Positions 26,211-34,585 are shown, counted from the stretch's first letter. The stretch: 64,000 nt of DNA from JALORV01 sp035429805 (GCA_035429805.1 DAOMFL010000003.1:54324-118323); one strand, 5' to 3'. Translations and numbers: made by a program. Notes: generated by a model not told the origin, from the sequence alone.

Positions 26211-27765
26211 AACGCCGCCCGCAGCCGACAAGGCGCAGCTGCACCTGCGGCGCGTCGGTATCGACACGTACCGGGAAAACGTCGCCTACCTGCATCGACG
26301 CTGCCCGCTGTACCTGACCGAGGGCTTCCAGGCGCTCGCGAAGATCGAAGTGCGCGCGAACGGCCGCTCGATCGCCGCCACCCTCAACATCGTCGACGAT
26401 GCCGCGATCGTCGCCGAAACCGAACTGGGATTGTCCGAAGATGCGTACCGGCAACTCGGGGCCGAGGCCGGCTGTGCTGTCGCCATCGAGCATGCGACAC
26501 CGCCCGCATCAATGACCGCGCTGCGGCGCAAGATCGGCGGCGAACGCCTGGAGCGGGCCGACTACCACGCGATCATGAGCGACGTGGCGCAGCACCGCTA
26601 CAGCAAGCTCGAGCTCGCCGCATTCGTGGTCGCGACGGGGCACTTTGACCTCGACCGCGAGGAAGTCGTCTACCTCACCGAAGCGATGGTCGCTGCCGGC
26701 CGCCGGCTCGACTGGCGCGAGCGGCCGGTCGTCGACAAGCACTCGATCGGCGGCATCCCGGGAAACCGCACGTCGATGCTGGTGGTGCCGATCGTCGCCG
26801 CGCACGGCATGCTGATTCCCAAGACCTCGTCGCGCGCGATCACCTCGCCGGCCGGGACCGCCGACACGATGGAGTGCCTGGCCGGGGTCGAGCTCACGTT
26901 CGAGCGCATGCAGGAGATCGTCAGCCAGTTGCGCGGCTGCCTTGCCTGGGGCGGAACCGCGGACCTGTCGCCGGCCGACGACGAACTGATTGCGGTGGAG
27001 CGGCCGCTGTCGCTCGACTCGCCCGGACAGATGGTGGCGTCGATCCTCTCGAAGAAGATCGCGGCGGGGTCGACCCACCTTGTGCTCGACATTCCGCTGG
27101 GGCCGAGCGCGAAGGTGCGCTCGATGCCGGAAGCGCAGCGCCTGCGCAAGCTCTTCGAGTACGTGGCCGAGCGGCTGCACCTGACGCTCGACGTCGTCAT
27201 CACCGACGGCCGGCAGCCGGTCGGCCACGGAATCGGTCCGGTGCTCGAGGCGCGCGACGTGATGCGCGTGCTCAATGGCGACCCGCGCGCGCCGTCCGAC
27301 CTGCGCCAGAAGGCGCTGCGGCTCGCGGGCCGCGTCATCGAGTTCGACGCGGACGTGCGCGGCGGCGAGGGCTTCCCGATCGCGCGCGACATCCTCGACT
27401 CGGGGCGCGCACTGGCGAAGATGAACGCGATCATCGACGCGCAGGGGCGGCGCGAGTTCGACGCCGAACGCCCTGCGCTTGCGGCGCACAGCTTCGAGGT
27501 GACGGCGGCCGAGAGCGGCGTGGTCAGCGCGATCGACAATCTCCGGCTCGCTCGGCTGGCACGGCTGACCGGTGCCCCCAAGGTGCATGGCGCCGGCGTC
27601 GACCTCTGCAGGAAGCTCGGCGACCGCGTGGAACGCGGCGAAACGCTGTACCGCGCGTATGCCGGATTCCGCTCCGATGCCGGCTTCGCCCGCGAGTGGG
27701 CGTCGCAAGGCAGCGGATACACGATCGGCGAGCACGCCGACCGGGGCGACTTTGCCGAGTTCTAG
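26200..27765 (+). CDS. AMP-phosphorylase-type thymidine phosphorylase family protein
   Basis: A 521-aa enzyme of the nucleoside/nucleotide phosphorylase family. It has an extra N-terminal domain of about 80 residues, as in archaeal AMP phosphorylase. The core shows VVDKHSIGGIPGNRTSM and PKTSSRAITSPAGTADTME, the AMP phosphorylase form rather than the DeoA form. The expected reaction is NMP plus phosphate to base plus ribose-1,5-bisphosphate. Start ATG 26200 overlaps the upstream stop by 11 bp. The downstream PRPP synthetase begins 11 bp after its stop. DeoA-type activity on thymidine is an alternative. Confidence 0.88.
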   Translation: MTPETPPAADKAQLHLRRVGIDTYRENVAYLHRRCPLYLTEGFQALAKIEVRANGRSIAATLNIVDDAAIVAETELGLSEDAYRQLGAEAGCAVAIEHATPPASMTALRRKIGGERLERADYHAIMSDVAQHRYSKLELAAFVVATGHFDLDREEVVYLTEAMVAAGRRLDWRERPVVDKHSIGGIPGNRTSMLVVPIVAAHGMLIPKTSSRAITSPAGTADTMECLAGVELTFERMQEIVSQLRGCLAWGGTADLSPADDELIAVERPLSLDSPGQMVASILSKKIAAGSTHLVLDIPLGPSAKVRSMPEAQRLRKLFEYVAERLHLTLDVVITDGRQPVGHGIGPVLEARDVMRVLNGDPRAPSDLRQKALRLAGRVIEFDADVRGGEGFPIARDILDSGRALAKMNAIIDAQGRREFDAERPALAAHSFEVTAAESGVVSAIDNLRLARLARLTGAPKVHGAGVDLCRKLGDRVERGETLYRAYAGFRSDAGFAREWASQGSGYTIGEHADRGDFAEF

Positions 27766-27776
27766 GGCAACCACGC

Positions 27777-28643
27777 ATGTTGCTTCACTTCGACGACGAG
27801 CTCGGCTACGCGCAGCGGCTTGCGGCGCTATCCGGCATGAACGCCGCGGTCATCGAGCGGCATCGCTTCCCGGACGGTGAAGTGAAGCTGCGCCTGCCGC
27901 CGCGCCTGCCACCGCGCACCGTGCTGCTGCGCTCCCTGCATCACCCCAATGAAAAGCTCGTCGAACTGATGCTCGCGGCGCGTGCGGCGCGCGAACTGGG
28001 CGCCACAGACCTCACGCTGGTCGCGCCCTACCTCGCCTACATGCGGCAGGACGCGGCCTTCCTGCCCGGCGAAGCCGTCAGCCAGCGCATCGTCGGCGCA
28101 TGGCTTGCGCAGCTCTTCGACGCCGTGCTGACGATAGACCCGCACCTGCACCGCGTGCAGGTTCTGCGCGACGCGATTCCGGTCGACGGCGCCCGGGCCC
28201 TGTCAGCCGCACCACTGCTCGGCGCTGCGCTGCGGGATTCCTGTTCGCTGATGCTTGGCCCCGACGCGGAATCGGAGCCCTGGGTGCGCGCAGCGGCGGA
28301 GGCCGCCGGCTGTTCTGCGGCCGTATGCCGCAAACGACGATACGGCGACTGCGATGTCGAGGTCGTCTTGCCGCAGATCGACCTCACGGGACGGGACATC
28401 GTCGTCGTCGACGACGTGGCGAGCACCGGGGGAACCCTCGCGGCCGTGACGCGCCTGGCGCTGGCCGGCGGTGCAGCGCGCGTCGACGTGGCCGTCACCC
28501 ATCCGCTGTTCGTCGGCGACGCCGAGGCCGTGCTGCGCGCAGCCGGCGTCACGCAGCTGGTCAGCACCGACACGGTGCCGCACTGGAGCAACCGCGTCAG
28601 CACGGCACCGCTCGTGGCCGAAGCGCTCGCGGCGCGCGCATAA
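27777..28643 (+). CDS. prs: ribose-phosphate diphosphokinase (PRPP synthetase), archaeal-like
   Basis: A 288-aa PRPP synthetase with both phosphoribosyl domains. RFPDGEVKLRL, YLAYMRQDAAFLPGE, LTIDPHLHR and the PRPP loop VVVDDVASTGGTL are present. The length and ASTGG loop look like the archaeal/class II-III enzymes, not the roughly 315-aa housekeeping Prs. This suggests a second, specialised copy tied to nucleotide salvage: it shares an operon with the AMP-phosphorylase-like gene and the beta-CASP nuclease. The symbol is by function; a separate housekeeping copy may exist elsewhere. Confidence 0.87.
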   Translation: MLLHFDDELGYAQRLAALSGMNAAVIERHRFPDGEVKLRLPPRLPPRTVLLRSLHHPNEKLVELMLAARAARELGATDLTLVAPYLAYMRQDAAFLPGEAVSQRIVGAWLAQLFDAVLTIDPHLHRVQVLRDAIPVDGARALSAAPLLGAALRDSCSLMLGPDAESEPWVRAAAEAAGCSAAVCRKRRYGDCDVEVVLPQIDLTGRDIVVVDDVASTGGTLAAVTRLALAGGAARVDVAVTHPLFVGDAEAVLRAAGVTQLVSTDTVPHWSNRVSTAPLVAEALAARA

Positions 28644-28679
28644 AGAAAATCGCCCGGGCCATCACTGACACCGGGCGAT
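28642..28679 (-). terminator. Rho-independent terminator of the SWIB gene
   Basis: ATCGCCCGG (28649-28657) pairs with CCGGGCGAT (28671-28679) around a 13-nt loop. Reading on the minus strand, the stem is followed by ATTTTCTTTA, a T-rich tail. It lies just past the SWIB gene and abuts the stop codon of the PRPP synthetase gene, so it may also slow that transcript. Confidence 0.75.
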
Positions 28680-28715
28680 CGTCGTATCGGCAGCGGGCCG
28701 CTGGCCCGCGCGCGA

Positions 28716-29096
28716 CTACTTCAGGTGCTTGCTGACGTACTTGGTCAGTTCGAACATCGAGGCCTGGGCCTTGCCGAACAGCGCCTTCAGCTTGTCGTCG
28801 GCGTTGATCATGCGGCGGTTCACGGCGTCCTGCAGCTTGTTCTTCTTGATGTACGCCCAGATCTTGCTCGTGACCTCGGTGCGCGGCATCGGCGTCGAGC
28901 CGACGATCGCGGCCAGCGGGCCGCTCGGCATCAGCGGCTTCATGAATGCCGCATTGGGCTTGCGCTTGGCCTTCGGCTTGGCGGCCTTCTTTGCGACCTT
29001 CTTTGCCGCCTTCTTGGCGACCTTCTTCGCCGCCTTCTTCGGCGCGGCCTTCTTCGCCGGCTTCTTCGCTGCCTTCTTCGCCTTCTTTGTAGCCAT
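28716..29096 (-). CDS. SWIB/MDM2 domain protein with histone-H1-like lysine-rich tail
   Basis: A 126-aa protein. Residues 1-48 are almost entirely Lys, Ala and Pro in KKAAKK-like repeats, a histone H1-type tail. Residues 50-125 form a SWIB domain (MKPLMPSGPLAAIVGS, then SKIWAYIKKNKLQDAVNRRM and LTKYVSKHLK). SWIB domains in bacteria are known from chlamydiae and proteobacteria and are thought to condense or organise DNA. GGAGA sits 5 nt before the ATG, and the promoter region carries an operator-like palindrome. The low-complexity tail makes its exact length sensitive to repeats. Confidence 0.85.
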   Translation of the reverse strand: MATKKAKKAAKKPAKKAAPKKAAKKVAKKAAKKVAKKAAKPKAKRKPNAAFMKPLMPSGPLAAIVGSTPMPRTEVTSKIWAYIKKNKLQDAVNRRMINADDKLKALFGKAQASMFELTKYVSKHLK

Positions 29097-29154
29097 CAGA
29101 TCTCCTCAGTGAGAGTGGGTTGCCACAGCGACAGCGTTCTCGATGGAAAGAGCA

Positions 29155-29166
29155 GAGAGCGCTCTC
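29155..29166. promoter_or_regulatory. 12-bp palindrome downstream of the SWIB promoter
   Basis: GAGAGCGCTCTC (29155-29166) is a perfect palindrome lying 15-26 bp downstream of the candidate -10 of the SWIB gene, where an operator would block transcription. No regulator is suggested by the neighbours. Confidence 0.4.
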
Positions 29167-29180
29167 GTTGCGTGGTCGCG

Positions 29181-29208
29181 ATCCTAGAGGAAAAACGACG
29201 AATTACAA
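29181..29208 (-). promoter_or_regulatory. candidate promoter of the SWIB gene
   Basis: On the minus strand TTGTAA (29208-29203) and TAGGAT (29186-29181) are separated by 16 bp, each matching four of six consensus bases. The hexamers lie about 90-110 bp upstream of the start codon at 29096, in a locally AT-rich patch that contrasts with the surrounding genes. Confidence 0.4.
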
Positions 29209-29224
29209 GAGGAGAAATCAAGTT

Positions 29225-29268
29225 TTCAGAGGGAAATTGCGTGCGAACAACGGCTCTTTCCCTCTGAA
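29225..29268. repeat. 12-bp inverted repeat in the SWIB-Lhr intergenic region
   Basis: TTCAGAGGGAAA (29225-29236) is repeated inverted at 29257-29268 with a 20-bp spacer, both perfect. The 257-bp gap between the SWIB and helicase genes is AT-richer than the rest of the window. The repeat may be a binding site or the remnant of a small mobile element; I see no gene in the gap. Confidence 0.45.
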
Positions 29269-29353
29269 GAAGATCGCAGCGGGCAATCAGGCGCCACGAT
29301 TGGTGCACCAGATGTTGGCTCATGCTGAGGTTCGGCACAACATCTTGTATGCC

Positions 29354-32011
29354 TCAGTTCGCCGCCTGCTCGAGTTCCGCGAGCATGCGCTCGACCCGCG
29401 CCGCGAGCTTCTCGGTGGTCACCTGTTCGCGCAGCCGCTCGACCATCAGCGGGAATGCGAACGGCGTCGGCCGCGCCAGCAGTCGGTAGACCACACGCTG
29501 GCTGCGCATGCGCGCCAGTGCCGCCAGCAGCCGGTCGATATCGAGCTCCTGCTCCAGCACCTCGCGCTCCGCCTGTCCAAGCAGCCGGTTGCCGGCGTCG
29601 TGCCTGCGAAACACCTCGTAGAAGAGGCCGGAGCTCGCCTGCAGCTGCTTCATCGATCGGGGCGCGCCGGGGTAGCCCTGGAAAACGAGTCCGGCGACAC
29701 GCGCCACCTCCCGGAAGCGCCGCATCGCGAGCTCGCCCGCGTTCAGGCTCGCCAGCACGTCGGCGAGCAGTCCCTCCTCGCCGAGCAGGACGTCCTTGCG
29801 CTGCTGCCACGCACCCATCCAGTCGATGTCGACCGGCGCGAGCAGTTCGAAGCCGTAGTCGTTCACCGCAATCGAGAACGTCGACGGCACCGCCTGGCCT
29901 ATGCGGTAGGCCAGCAGCGAGGCCAGTCCGAGATGCGCGTGCCGGCCGGCGAACGGATAGACGAACAGGTGTCGTCCCTCAGGCGATCGCAACGATTCGA
30001 CCACCAGTACGTCGCGTGTCGGCACCGCCGACCAGCGGGCCTGCAGTTCGATCAGCGGCTGCGCCTGCCGCAGTTCGGGCTCCGCGTAGTCCCCGGCCAG
30101 GGCCACTTCGAGCTCGTGCAGCGTTGCTTCGGCCAGTTCAGTGGAAAGCGGCATCTTGGTGCCGGACCAGCGCGGCACGGCACCGCTGCGTCGCTTGGCC
30201 GGCTGGACATAGGCCGTCATCTCGTGGATGCGCACGAGTTCCAGCGGCCGGCCACCGAAGACGAAGGTGTCGCCCTTGCGCAGGCGGCTCACGAAGGATT
30301 CCTCGATCGACCCGAGGTTGCGGCCATTCATCATCCTCACCAGCATCGTCGCATCGGCCACGATGGTGCCGACCGACATGCGGTGACGCTGCGCAATGCG
30401 GCGGTCGGGCACACGGTGCATGCCCTCCGAATCGCGCACGACACGGCGATACTCCGGGTAGGCGCGCAGCGCCTCGCCGCCGCGACCGACGAAATCGAGT
30501 GCCCACGCAAATTCTTCGTCACTGAGCGCCCGGAAGCTCCACGCCGAGCGTATTTCCGCCAGCACGTCTTCCTCGCGGAAGCCGGTGCCCAGCGCGAGCG
30601 TGACCAGGTGCTGGATCAGCACGTCGAGCGGCTTTTCCGGCGCCCGGCGCGATTCGATCCGGCCTGCCGCCGCCGCGCCGCGCGCTGCGGCCGCTTCGAC
30701 CAGTTCGAGCGTGTGCGTCGGCACGACCGTCACGCGCGAGGGCCGGCCCGGCGCATGCCCGCTGCGGCCGGCCCGCTGCAGCAGCCGCGCCACACCCTTC
30801 GGGCTGCCGATCTGCAGCACACGCTCCACCGGCAGGAAGTCGACGCCGAGGTCGAGGCTGGACGTGGCCACCACCGCCTTCAGACGGCCCTCCTTCAGGC
30901 CGCGCTCGACCCACTCCCGCACCGCCTTGTCGAGCGATCCGTGGTGCAGGGCGATGACGCCGGCCCACTTCGGCCGCGCCTCCAGCAGCGACAGGTACCA
31001 GATTTCCGCCTGCGACCGCGTATTTGTGAATACCAGCGTCGTCGACGCCTGCTCGATCTCGCGCGCGACCGGTTCCAGCATCTGGATTCCGAGATGCCCG
31101 CCCCAAGGAAAGCGGCCCGGATCATCGGGCAGCAGTGTGTCGACGATGATCTCCTTGGGCACGGCGCCGCGCACCAGGACACCGGCGCCCGGGAGCAGCA
31201 CCTCCAGCGCGTGCCCGGTGTTGCCGAGCGTCGCCGACAGGCCCCATACAGCAGGCTCCGCCTGCGGGTGCCTCCCGGCATCAGGCTCTCCACCGCCGTC
31301 CTCTCCCCGATGGAGTGGCGAGGATCGGGCGCGCGCAAACACGCGCAGGCGCGCCAGCGCGAGCTGGACCTGCACGCCGCGCTTTGTGCCGATCAGCTCG
31401 TGCCACTCGTCGACGACGACAAGCTCGACGCCCGAAAGCAGCTGCGGGGAGTCTGCGCGCGTCAGCAGCAGGCTGAGGCTCTCGGGCGTCGTCACCAGTG
31501 CCTCGGGCAGCCGCTGCGACTGGCGTGCGCGTTCGCCGGAATCGGTGTCGCCGGTGCGCACGCCGACCGACCAGTCGAGCCCCAGCTGCGCGAGCGGCGC
31601 TTCGAGAGCCGCTGCCGTGTCGGCCGCCAGCGCGCGCATCGGCGTCACCCACAGCAGGCGCAGCCCGCCGCCGCGGACGATGCCGGCAAGCGCAAGGTTC
31701 AGCAGGCCGAACCACACTGCATAGGTCTTGCCGCTGCCGGTCGTCGCATGCAGCAGCCCCGAGCGGCCCGCAGCAATGTGCTGCCAGACCTCACGCTGGA
31801 ACGGAAACGGCTGCCATCCCTGGGCAGCGAACCAGCCTTCGGCGCTGGGCAGTGCCAGCTGCGCCCTGCGCGCCAGAGGCACCGCAGGCGCCACCCCGGC
31901 CGCGGGCTGCACCGCACGGGCACGCTCCTCGCGCGCCTTTCGGGCCCGGCGCGCGCGCAACTGCGTGCCGACGTTGGACCCCGGCGGCAGGCCACGGCGG
32001 CCGTCCGTCAC
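29354..32011 (-). CDS. Lhr-type ligase-associated DNA damage response DEXH helicase
   Basis: An 885-aa superfamily 2 helicase. It shows ATTGSGKTYAVW (Walker A), PMRALAAD, TTPESLSLLL, the DEWH box VVVDEWHEL, GLSATLGN, and in the second RecA domain FTNTRSQAEIW and QRAGRSGHA; the long C-terminal part matches Lhr-core helicases. These bind and unwind DNA, often with PdeM, a ligase and an exonuclease. The frame reaches ATG 32128, but that start lies inside the terminator of the upstream gene, so GTG 32011 is preferred. Between DEWH and SAT motifs there is an odd 25-aa Gly/Glu-rich stretch not seen in relatives I know. Confidence 0.85.
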   Translation of the reverse strand: MTDGRRGLPPGSNVGTQLRARRARKAREERARAVQPAAGVAPAVPLARRAQLALPSAEGWFAAQGWQPFPFQREVWQHIAAGRSGLLHATTGSGKTYAVWFGLLNLALAGIVRGGGLRLLWVTPMRALAADTAAALEAPLAQLGLDWSVGVRTGDTDSGERARQSQRLPEALVTTPESLSLLLTRADSPQLLSGVELVVVDEWHELIGTKRGVQVQLALARLRVFARARSSPLHRGEDGGGEPDAGRHPQAEPAVWGLSATLGNTGHALEVLLPGAGVLVRGAVPKEIIVDTLLPDDPGRFPWGGHLGIQMLEPVAREIEQASTTLVFTNTRSQAEIWYLSLLEARPKWAGVIALHHGSLDKAVREWVERGLKEGRLKAVVATSSLDLGVDFLPVERVLQIGSPKGVARLLQRAGRSGHAPGRPSRVTVVPTHTLELVEAAAARGAAAAGRIESRRAPEKPLDVLIQHLVTLALGTGFREEDVLAEIRSAWSFRALSDEEFAWALDFVGRGGEALRAYPEYRRVVRDSEGMHRVPDRRIAQRHRMSVGTIVADATMLVRMMNGRNLGSIEESFVSRLRKGDTFVFGGRPLELVRIHEMTAYVQPAKRRSGAVPRWSGTKMPLSTELAEATLHELEVALAGDYAEPELRQAQPLIELQARWSAVPTRDVLVVESLRSPEGRHLFVYPFAGRHAHLGLASLLAYRIGQAVPSTFSIAVNDYGFELLAPVDIDWMGAWQQRKDVLLGEEGLLADVLASLNAGELAMRRFREVARVAGLVFQGYPGAPRSMKQLQASSGLFYEVFRRHDAGNRLLGQAEREVLEQELDIDRLLAALARMRSQRVVYRLLARPTPFAFPLMVERLREQVTTEKLAARVERMLAELEQAAN

Positions 32012-32087
32012 GCCAGGCCCTGCCGGCCAGGCATCCGACGAAGGATCGAGGGAGTGCGCAACAACAATGTGGAAAGAGCCCGGATGC

Positions 32088-32114
32088 AAAAAGAAACGCC
32101 GCCCGCAGGCGGCG
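32088..32114 (-). terminator. Rho-independent terminator of the 32133 gene
   Basis: CGCCGCC (32097-32103) pairs with GGCGGCG (32108-32114) around the loop CGCA. On the minus strand it is followed by TTTCTTTTT. It lies 19 bp past the stop of the small exported protein gene and thus upstream of the helicase gene, which is useful for choosing the helicase start. Confidence 0.85.
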
Positions 32115-32132
32115 CTTCGCGGCCGCAAACGG

Positions 32133-32375
32133 CTACTGGATGTTGAGGATCTTCATCGCCTTGGCCAGCGTGTCGATCGATTCCTGATGCTTGCCGGCCT
32201 TGTGCAGGGCTTCGCCCTCGGCGCGATACTTCTTCACGTCCGCCATCTGCGCTGCGGTCAGCTGCGGGTTCTTGGCCAGCGCGTCATCGATCTTCTTCAT
32301 GTCGGCGGGACAGTGGAAAGCCCACGCTGCAGCCGAGAAGAACAGCGTGGCGATCGTCAAGGTGATGCGCTTCAT
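32133..32375 (-). CDS. small exported protein, hypothetical
   Basis: An 80-aa protein with a signal peptide (1-19, MKRITLTIATLFFSAAAWAF cut near AWA) and a helical mature part DMKKIDDALAKNPQL, then LHKAGKHQESIDTLAKAMK, which resembles a single TPR-like hairpin. Only one Cys (HCPAD). Such short periplasmic proteins are common in proteobacteria, with no known role. It has its own terminator, so it is likely monocistronic. Confidence 0.75.
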   Translation of the reverse strand: MKRITLTIATLFFSAAAWAFHCPADMKKIDDALAKNPQLTAAQMADVKKYRAEGEALHKAGKHQESIDTLAKAMKILNIQ

Positions 32376-32480
32376 GAGGTCGTCTCCGGGAGGGTTGAAA
32401 CGAAGTTCGATCTAGGGCATTGCAGCGGGCAGTCTACCCTCGCGCGCAACGCAAGCTCCGATTCTTCGGACGCCGGCGGG

Positions 32481-33212
32481 GTGACAGCGCGGCGTCCCGG
32501 CACCTGGGTCCGCGCCGCGGCTGCATGCTTCGGCGCGCTGCTGGCCGTCGGCTCCCCGCGGGCGGAATCCCTGACCTTCCGCGCGGAGGCGCGGCTCTTC
32601 GAGGCCGACGTCCTGCGGCCTGCCGCCGCGCCGCGCGGCACCGTGGTGCTGGTGCACGGCTTCATGGGCGACCGTCGCAGCCTGATCGCGCTGGCCCGCG
32701 AACTCGCCGACCGCGGTGCGCTGGTGATCGTCCCCGAGTTGCCCTACCTCGTCGACGCCACCGGTAATGCCAGCGCAATTGCGAGCGTGGTGATCGACAC
32801 CCGCGCCGGGCGCCTCGGCGCTGTGCCCGCGAAGACCGTGCTCGTGGGCTACTCGAGCGGCGGGCTCGCAAGCCTGCTCGCGGCCGCGCACGTGCCCGGC
32901 ATCACGGGCTGGATCGGACTCGATCCGGTCGACCGCGACGGCGAGGGCCTGCACGCCGCCGCGCGGGTGAGCCCACCGGCGATCATGCTGCGCGCGGCGC
33001 CCGACCGCTGCAACGCCTACTCCAACTCGCACAGCTGGGGTTCCTTCCTGCCGCGATTGCAGCAGAACACGCTGATTCAGGGCGCCACGCACTGCGACTT
33101 CCAGGATGCGGGGGATCCGGTCTGCGCGGCGCTATGCGGGTTTCCTGATGCGCAGCGGCAGGCCGCCATCCGCGCCGCGATCGCGACCGCCGTCGACGAG
33201 TGGCTGCAGTGA
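32481..33212 (+). CDS. exported alpha/beta hydrolase
   Basis: A 243-aa secreted hydrolase. GTG 32481 leads into a signal-like stretch ARRPGTWVRAAAACFGALLA, cleaved near PRA. The fold shows VLVHGFMGDRRSL (oxyanion loop), a nucleophile elbow VLVGYSSGGLA (GYSSG) and a late His in QGATHCDFQDAG. The layout suits chlorophyllase/dienelactone-hydrolase-like or serine esterase proteins; the substrate is unknown. It is convergent with the GltS gene. ATG starts are absent upstream in a credible place, so GTG is favoured. Confidence 0.75.
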   Translation: MTARRPGTWVRAAAACFGALLAVGSPRAESLTFRAEARLFEADVLRPAAAPRGTVVLVHGFMGDRRSLIALARELADRGALVIVPELPYLVDATGNASAIASVVIDTRAGRLGAVPAKTVLVGYSSGGLASLLAAAHVPGITGWIGLDPVDRDGEGLHAAARVSPPAIMLRAAPDRCNAYSNSHSWGSFLPRLQQNTLIQGATHCDFQDAGDPVCAALCGFPDAQRQAAIRAAIATAVDEWLQ

Positions 33213-33248
33213 CGCCCGCAGTGCAGTCACGCCGCCGGCGCCGCGCGA

Positions 33249-34436
33249 CTACTTCGAGAACCAGGAGAGAAACGTCTGCACGATAAGTGCGTTGGCCGTG
33301 TCGGTGAAGAGCGACGCGGCAAGCGTGATGACGAGGAACGCGCGTGGCGCATCGCCGTACTTCAGGACGAGGCGCTTCATCGCCGCCAGACCGACAGGCA
33401 TGGCGCCGAGGCCGAAGCCGACGAAGCCCGCCGCGCCGACGGCACCGTCGCGGCCCTTGAGCAGCGGGTAGACCAGCAGCACCGCAATCAGCACGGTCGT
33501 GACGATGTTCGCGACGACCGCGGTCGCGATCATGCCGACGGAATCTCCGACCGCGGCGAGCTGCAGGCCGAGCATCGCAATCGCGAGGAACACACGCAGC
33601 GCCAGCGTGCCGACCAGGTCGGCGCCAACGAGGTCGATGCGCACGCGGGCCAGGTCGGCGACATTGGTGACGATCACCGCCGCCAGCAGCACCGCCAGGA
33701 AGGCCGGTACCGTCACTCCGAGCGCGCCACCGACGACGGGCCGCGCCGCGAGTCCCAGGCCGATGCTGAACGCAAGCCACAGCAGCACCGTGATCCATCG
33801 GTCCGAGTCGAACGGCTGCTGCGGCCATTCGGGCTCCGGCGCTTCGTCCGCCACGACCGTGTGGGGCGTGCTCGCCGCATGCGCTGCGAGGCGCGTGCCG
33901 ACGACCCCGGCGACGATCGCGCCGGATACCAGTCCCAGCGTTGCGCACACCATGCCGATCTCCAGTGCGAAGGGCAGGTTAAGTGCCTGTTCCGCCTCGG
34001 CCCATGCCACGGTCGTTCCGTGGCCGCCGAGGAACGCGACGCTGCCGAGAAAAACGCCGAGAGCGGCCGGCCGGCCGAAGGCGCTGGCCACGGCCACGCC
34101 GGTCGCCGACTGCGCTATCGCCAGCAGCGCAATCAGCACGCACAGCCCGGCCACGGCCGCGCCGCCCCTGCGCAGGCGGCGGAACTTGGCTGTCAGTCCG
34201 AGCGATGCAAAGAAGATCAGCAGCAGTGCATTGCGCAGCGCCTCGCCGAACGTCACCTTGAAGCCGAACGCGCTGCCGGCCAGCGCCAGGATCACGGCAA
34301 TCGTGAGGCCACCGCTGACCGCCGGAGGGATCGCGTACTGCGCGAACGCCGGAACCCAGCGGTTGATGCGGATGCCGAGCAGGATCGTCAGCAGCGCGGC
34401 GATCCCGGTCCAGAGTTCGTTCAGAGCGATCGTCAT
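33249..34436 (-). CDS. gltS: sodium/glutamate symporter, GltS family
   Basis: A 395-aa membrane protein with about 10-12 hydrophobic segments and the GltS repeats (ASLGLTAKFRRLRRGG, then FLGGHGTTVAWAEAE and, in the second half, KGRDGAVGAAGFVGFGLGA). GltS imports glutamate with sodium at the inner membrane. It is complete and of family size (about 400 aa). The divergent intergenic gap holds a Pho-box-like repeat that points toward the other gene. Confidence 0.85.
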   Translation of the reverse strand: MTIALNELWTGIAALLTILLGIRINRWVPAFAQYAIPPAVSGGLTIAVILALAGSAFGFKVTFGEALRNALLLIFFASLGLTAKFRRLRRGGAAVAGLCVLIALLAIAQSATGVAVASAFGRPAALGVFLGSVAFLGGHGTTVAWAEAEQALNLPFALEIGMVCATLGLVSGAIVAGVVGTRLAAHAASTPHTVVADEAPEPEWPQQPFDSDRWITVLLWLAFSIGLGLAARPVVGGALGVTVPAFLAVLLAAVIVTNVADLARVRIDLVGADLVGTLALRVFLAIAMLGLQLAAVGDSVGMIATAVVANIVTTVLIAVLLVYPLLKGRDGAVGAAGFVGFGLGAMPVGLAAMKRLVLKYGDAPRAFLVITLAASLFTDTANALIVQTFLSWFSK

Positions 34437-34556
34437 TCCTTCCCCTCTCCACCTTGGCCGGCACGCTTGTCTTCATTGTCGCGACTGCGGCCCGCCGCAG
34501 ATCCGTCGTCGTGCCGGAGTCTCGAGCCGCGCGCACCGCGCCGCCGGCGCACCGGA

Positions 34557-34585
34557 CTGTCATCGCTCCGTCATCACGGCGTCAT
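34557..34585 (+). promoter_or_regulatory. candidate Pho box: three GTCAT direct repeats, 11-bp period
   Basis: CTGTCAT at 34557, CCGTCAT at 34568 and GCGTCAT at 34579 repeat with an exact 11-bp period, the layout of PhoB binding sites (7-bp repeats with 4-bp spacers). TAAGGT at 34598-34603 is a possible -10. The orientation favours the GTG-started gene at 34658. No numeric score was computed. Confidence 0.5.

Noticed and set aside
28950..29096. Lysine-codon repeat as a possible CRISPR or tandem-repeat locus
   Set aside because: The repeats are codon-level and encode the KKAAKK tail of the SWIB protein; no spacers are present.
29120..32146. 1008-aa plus-strand frame
   Set aside because: It is antisense to the Lhr-type helicase, which has clear motifs; the frame has no domain.
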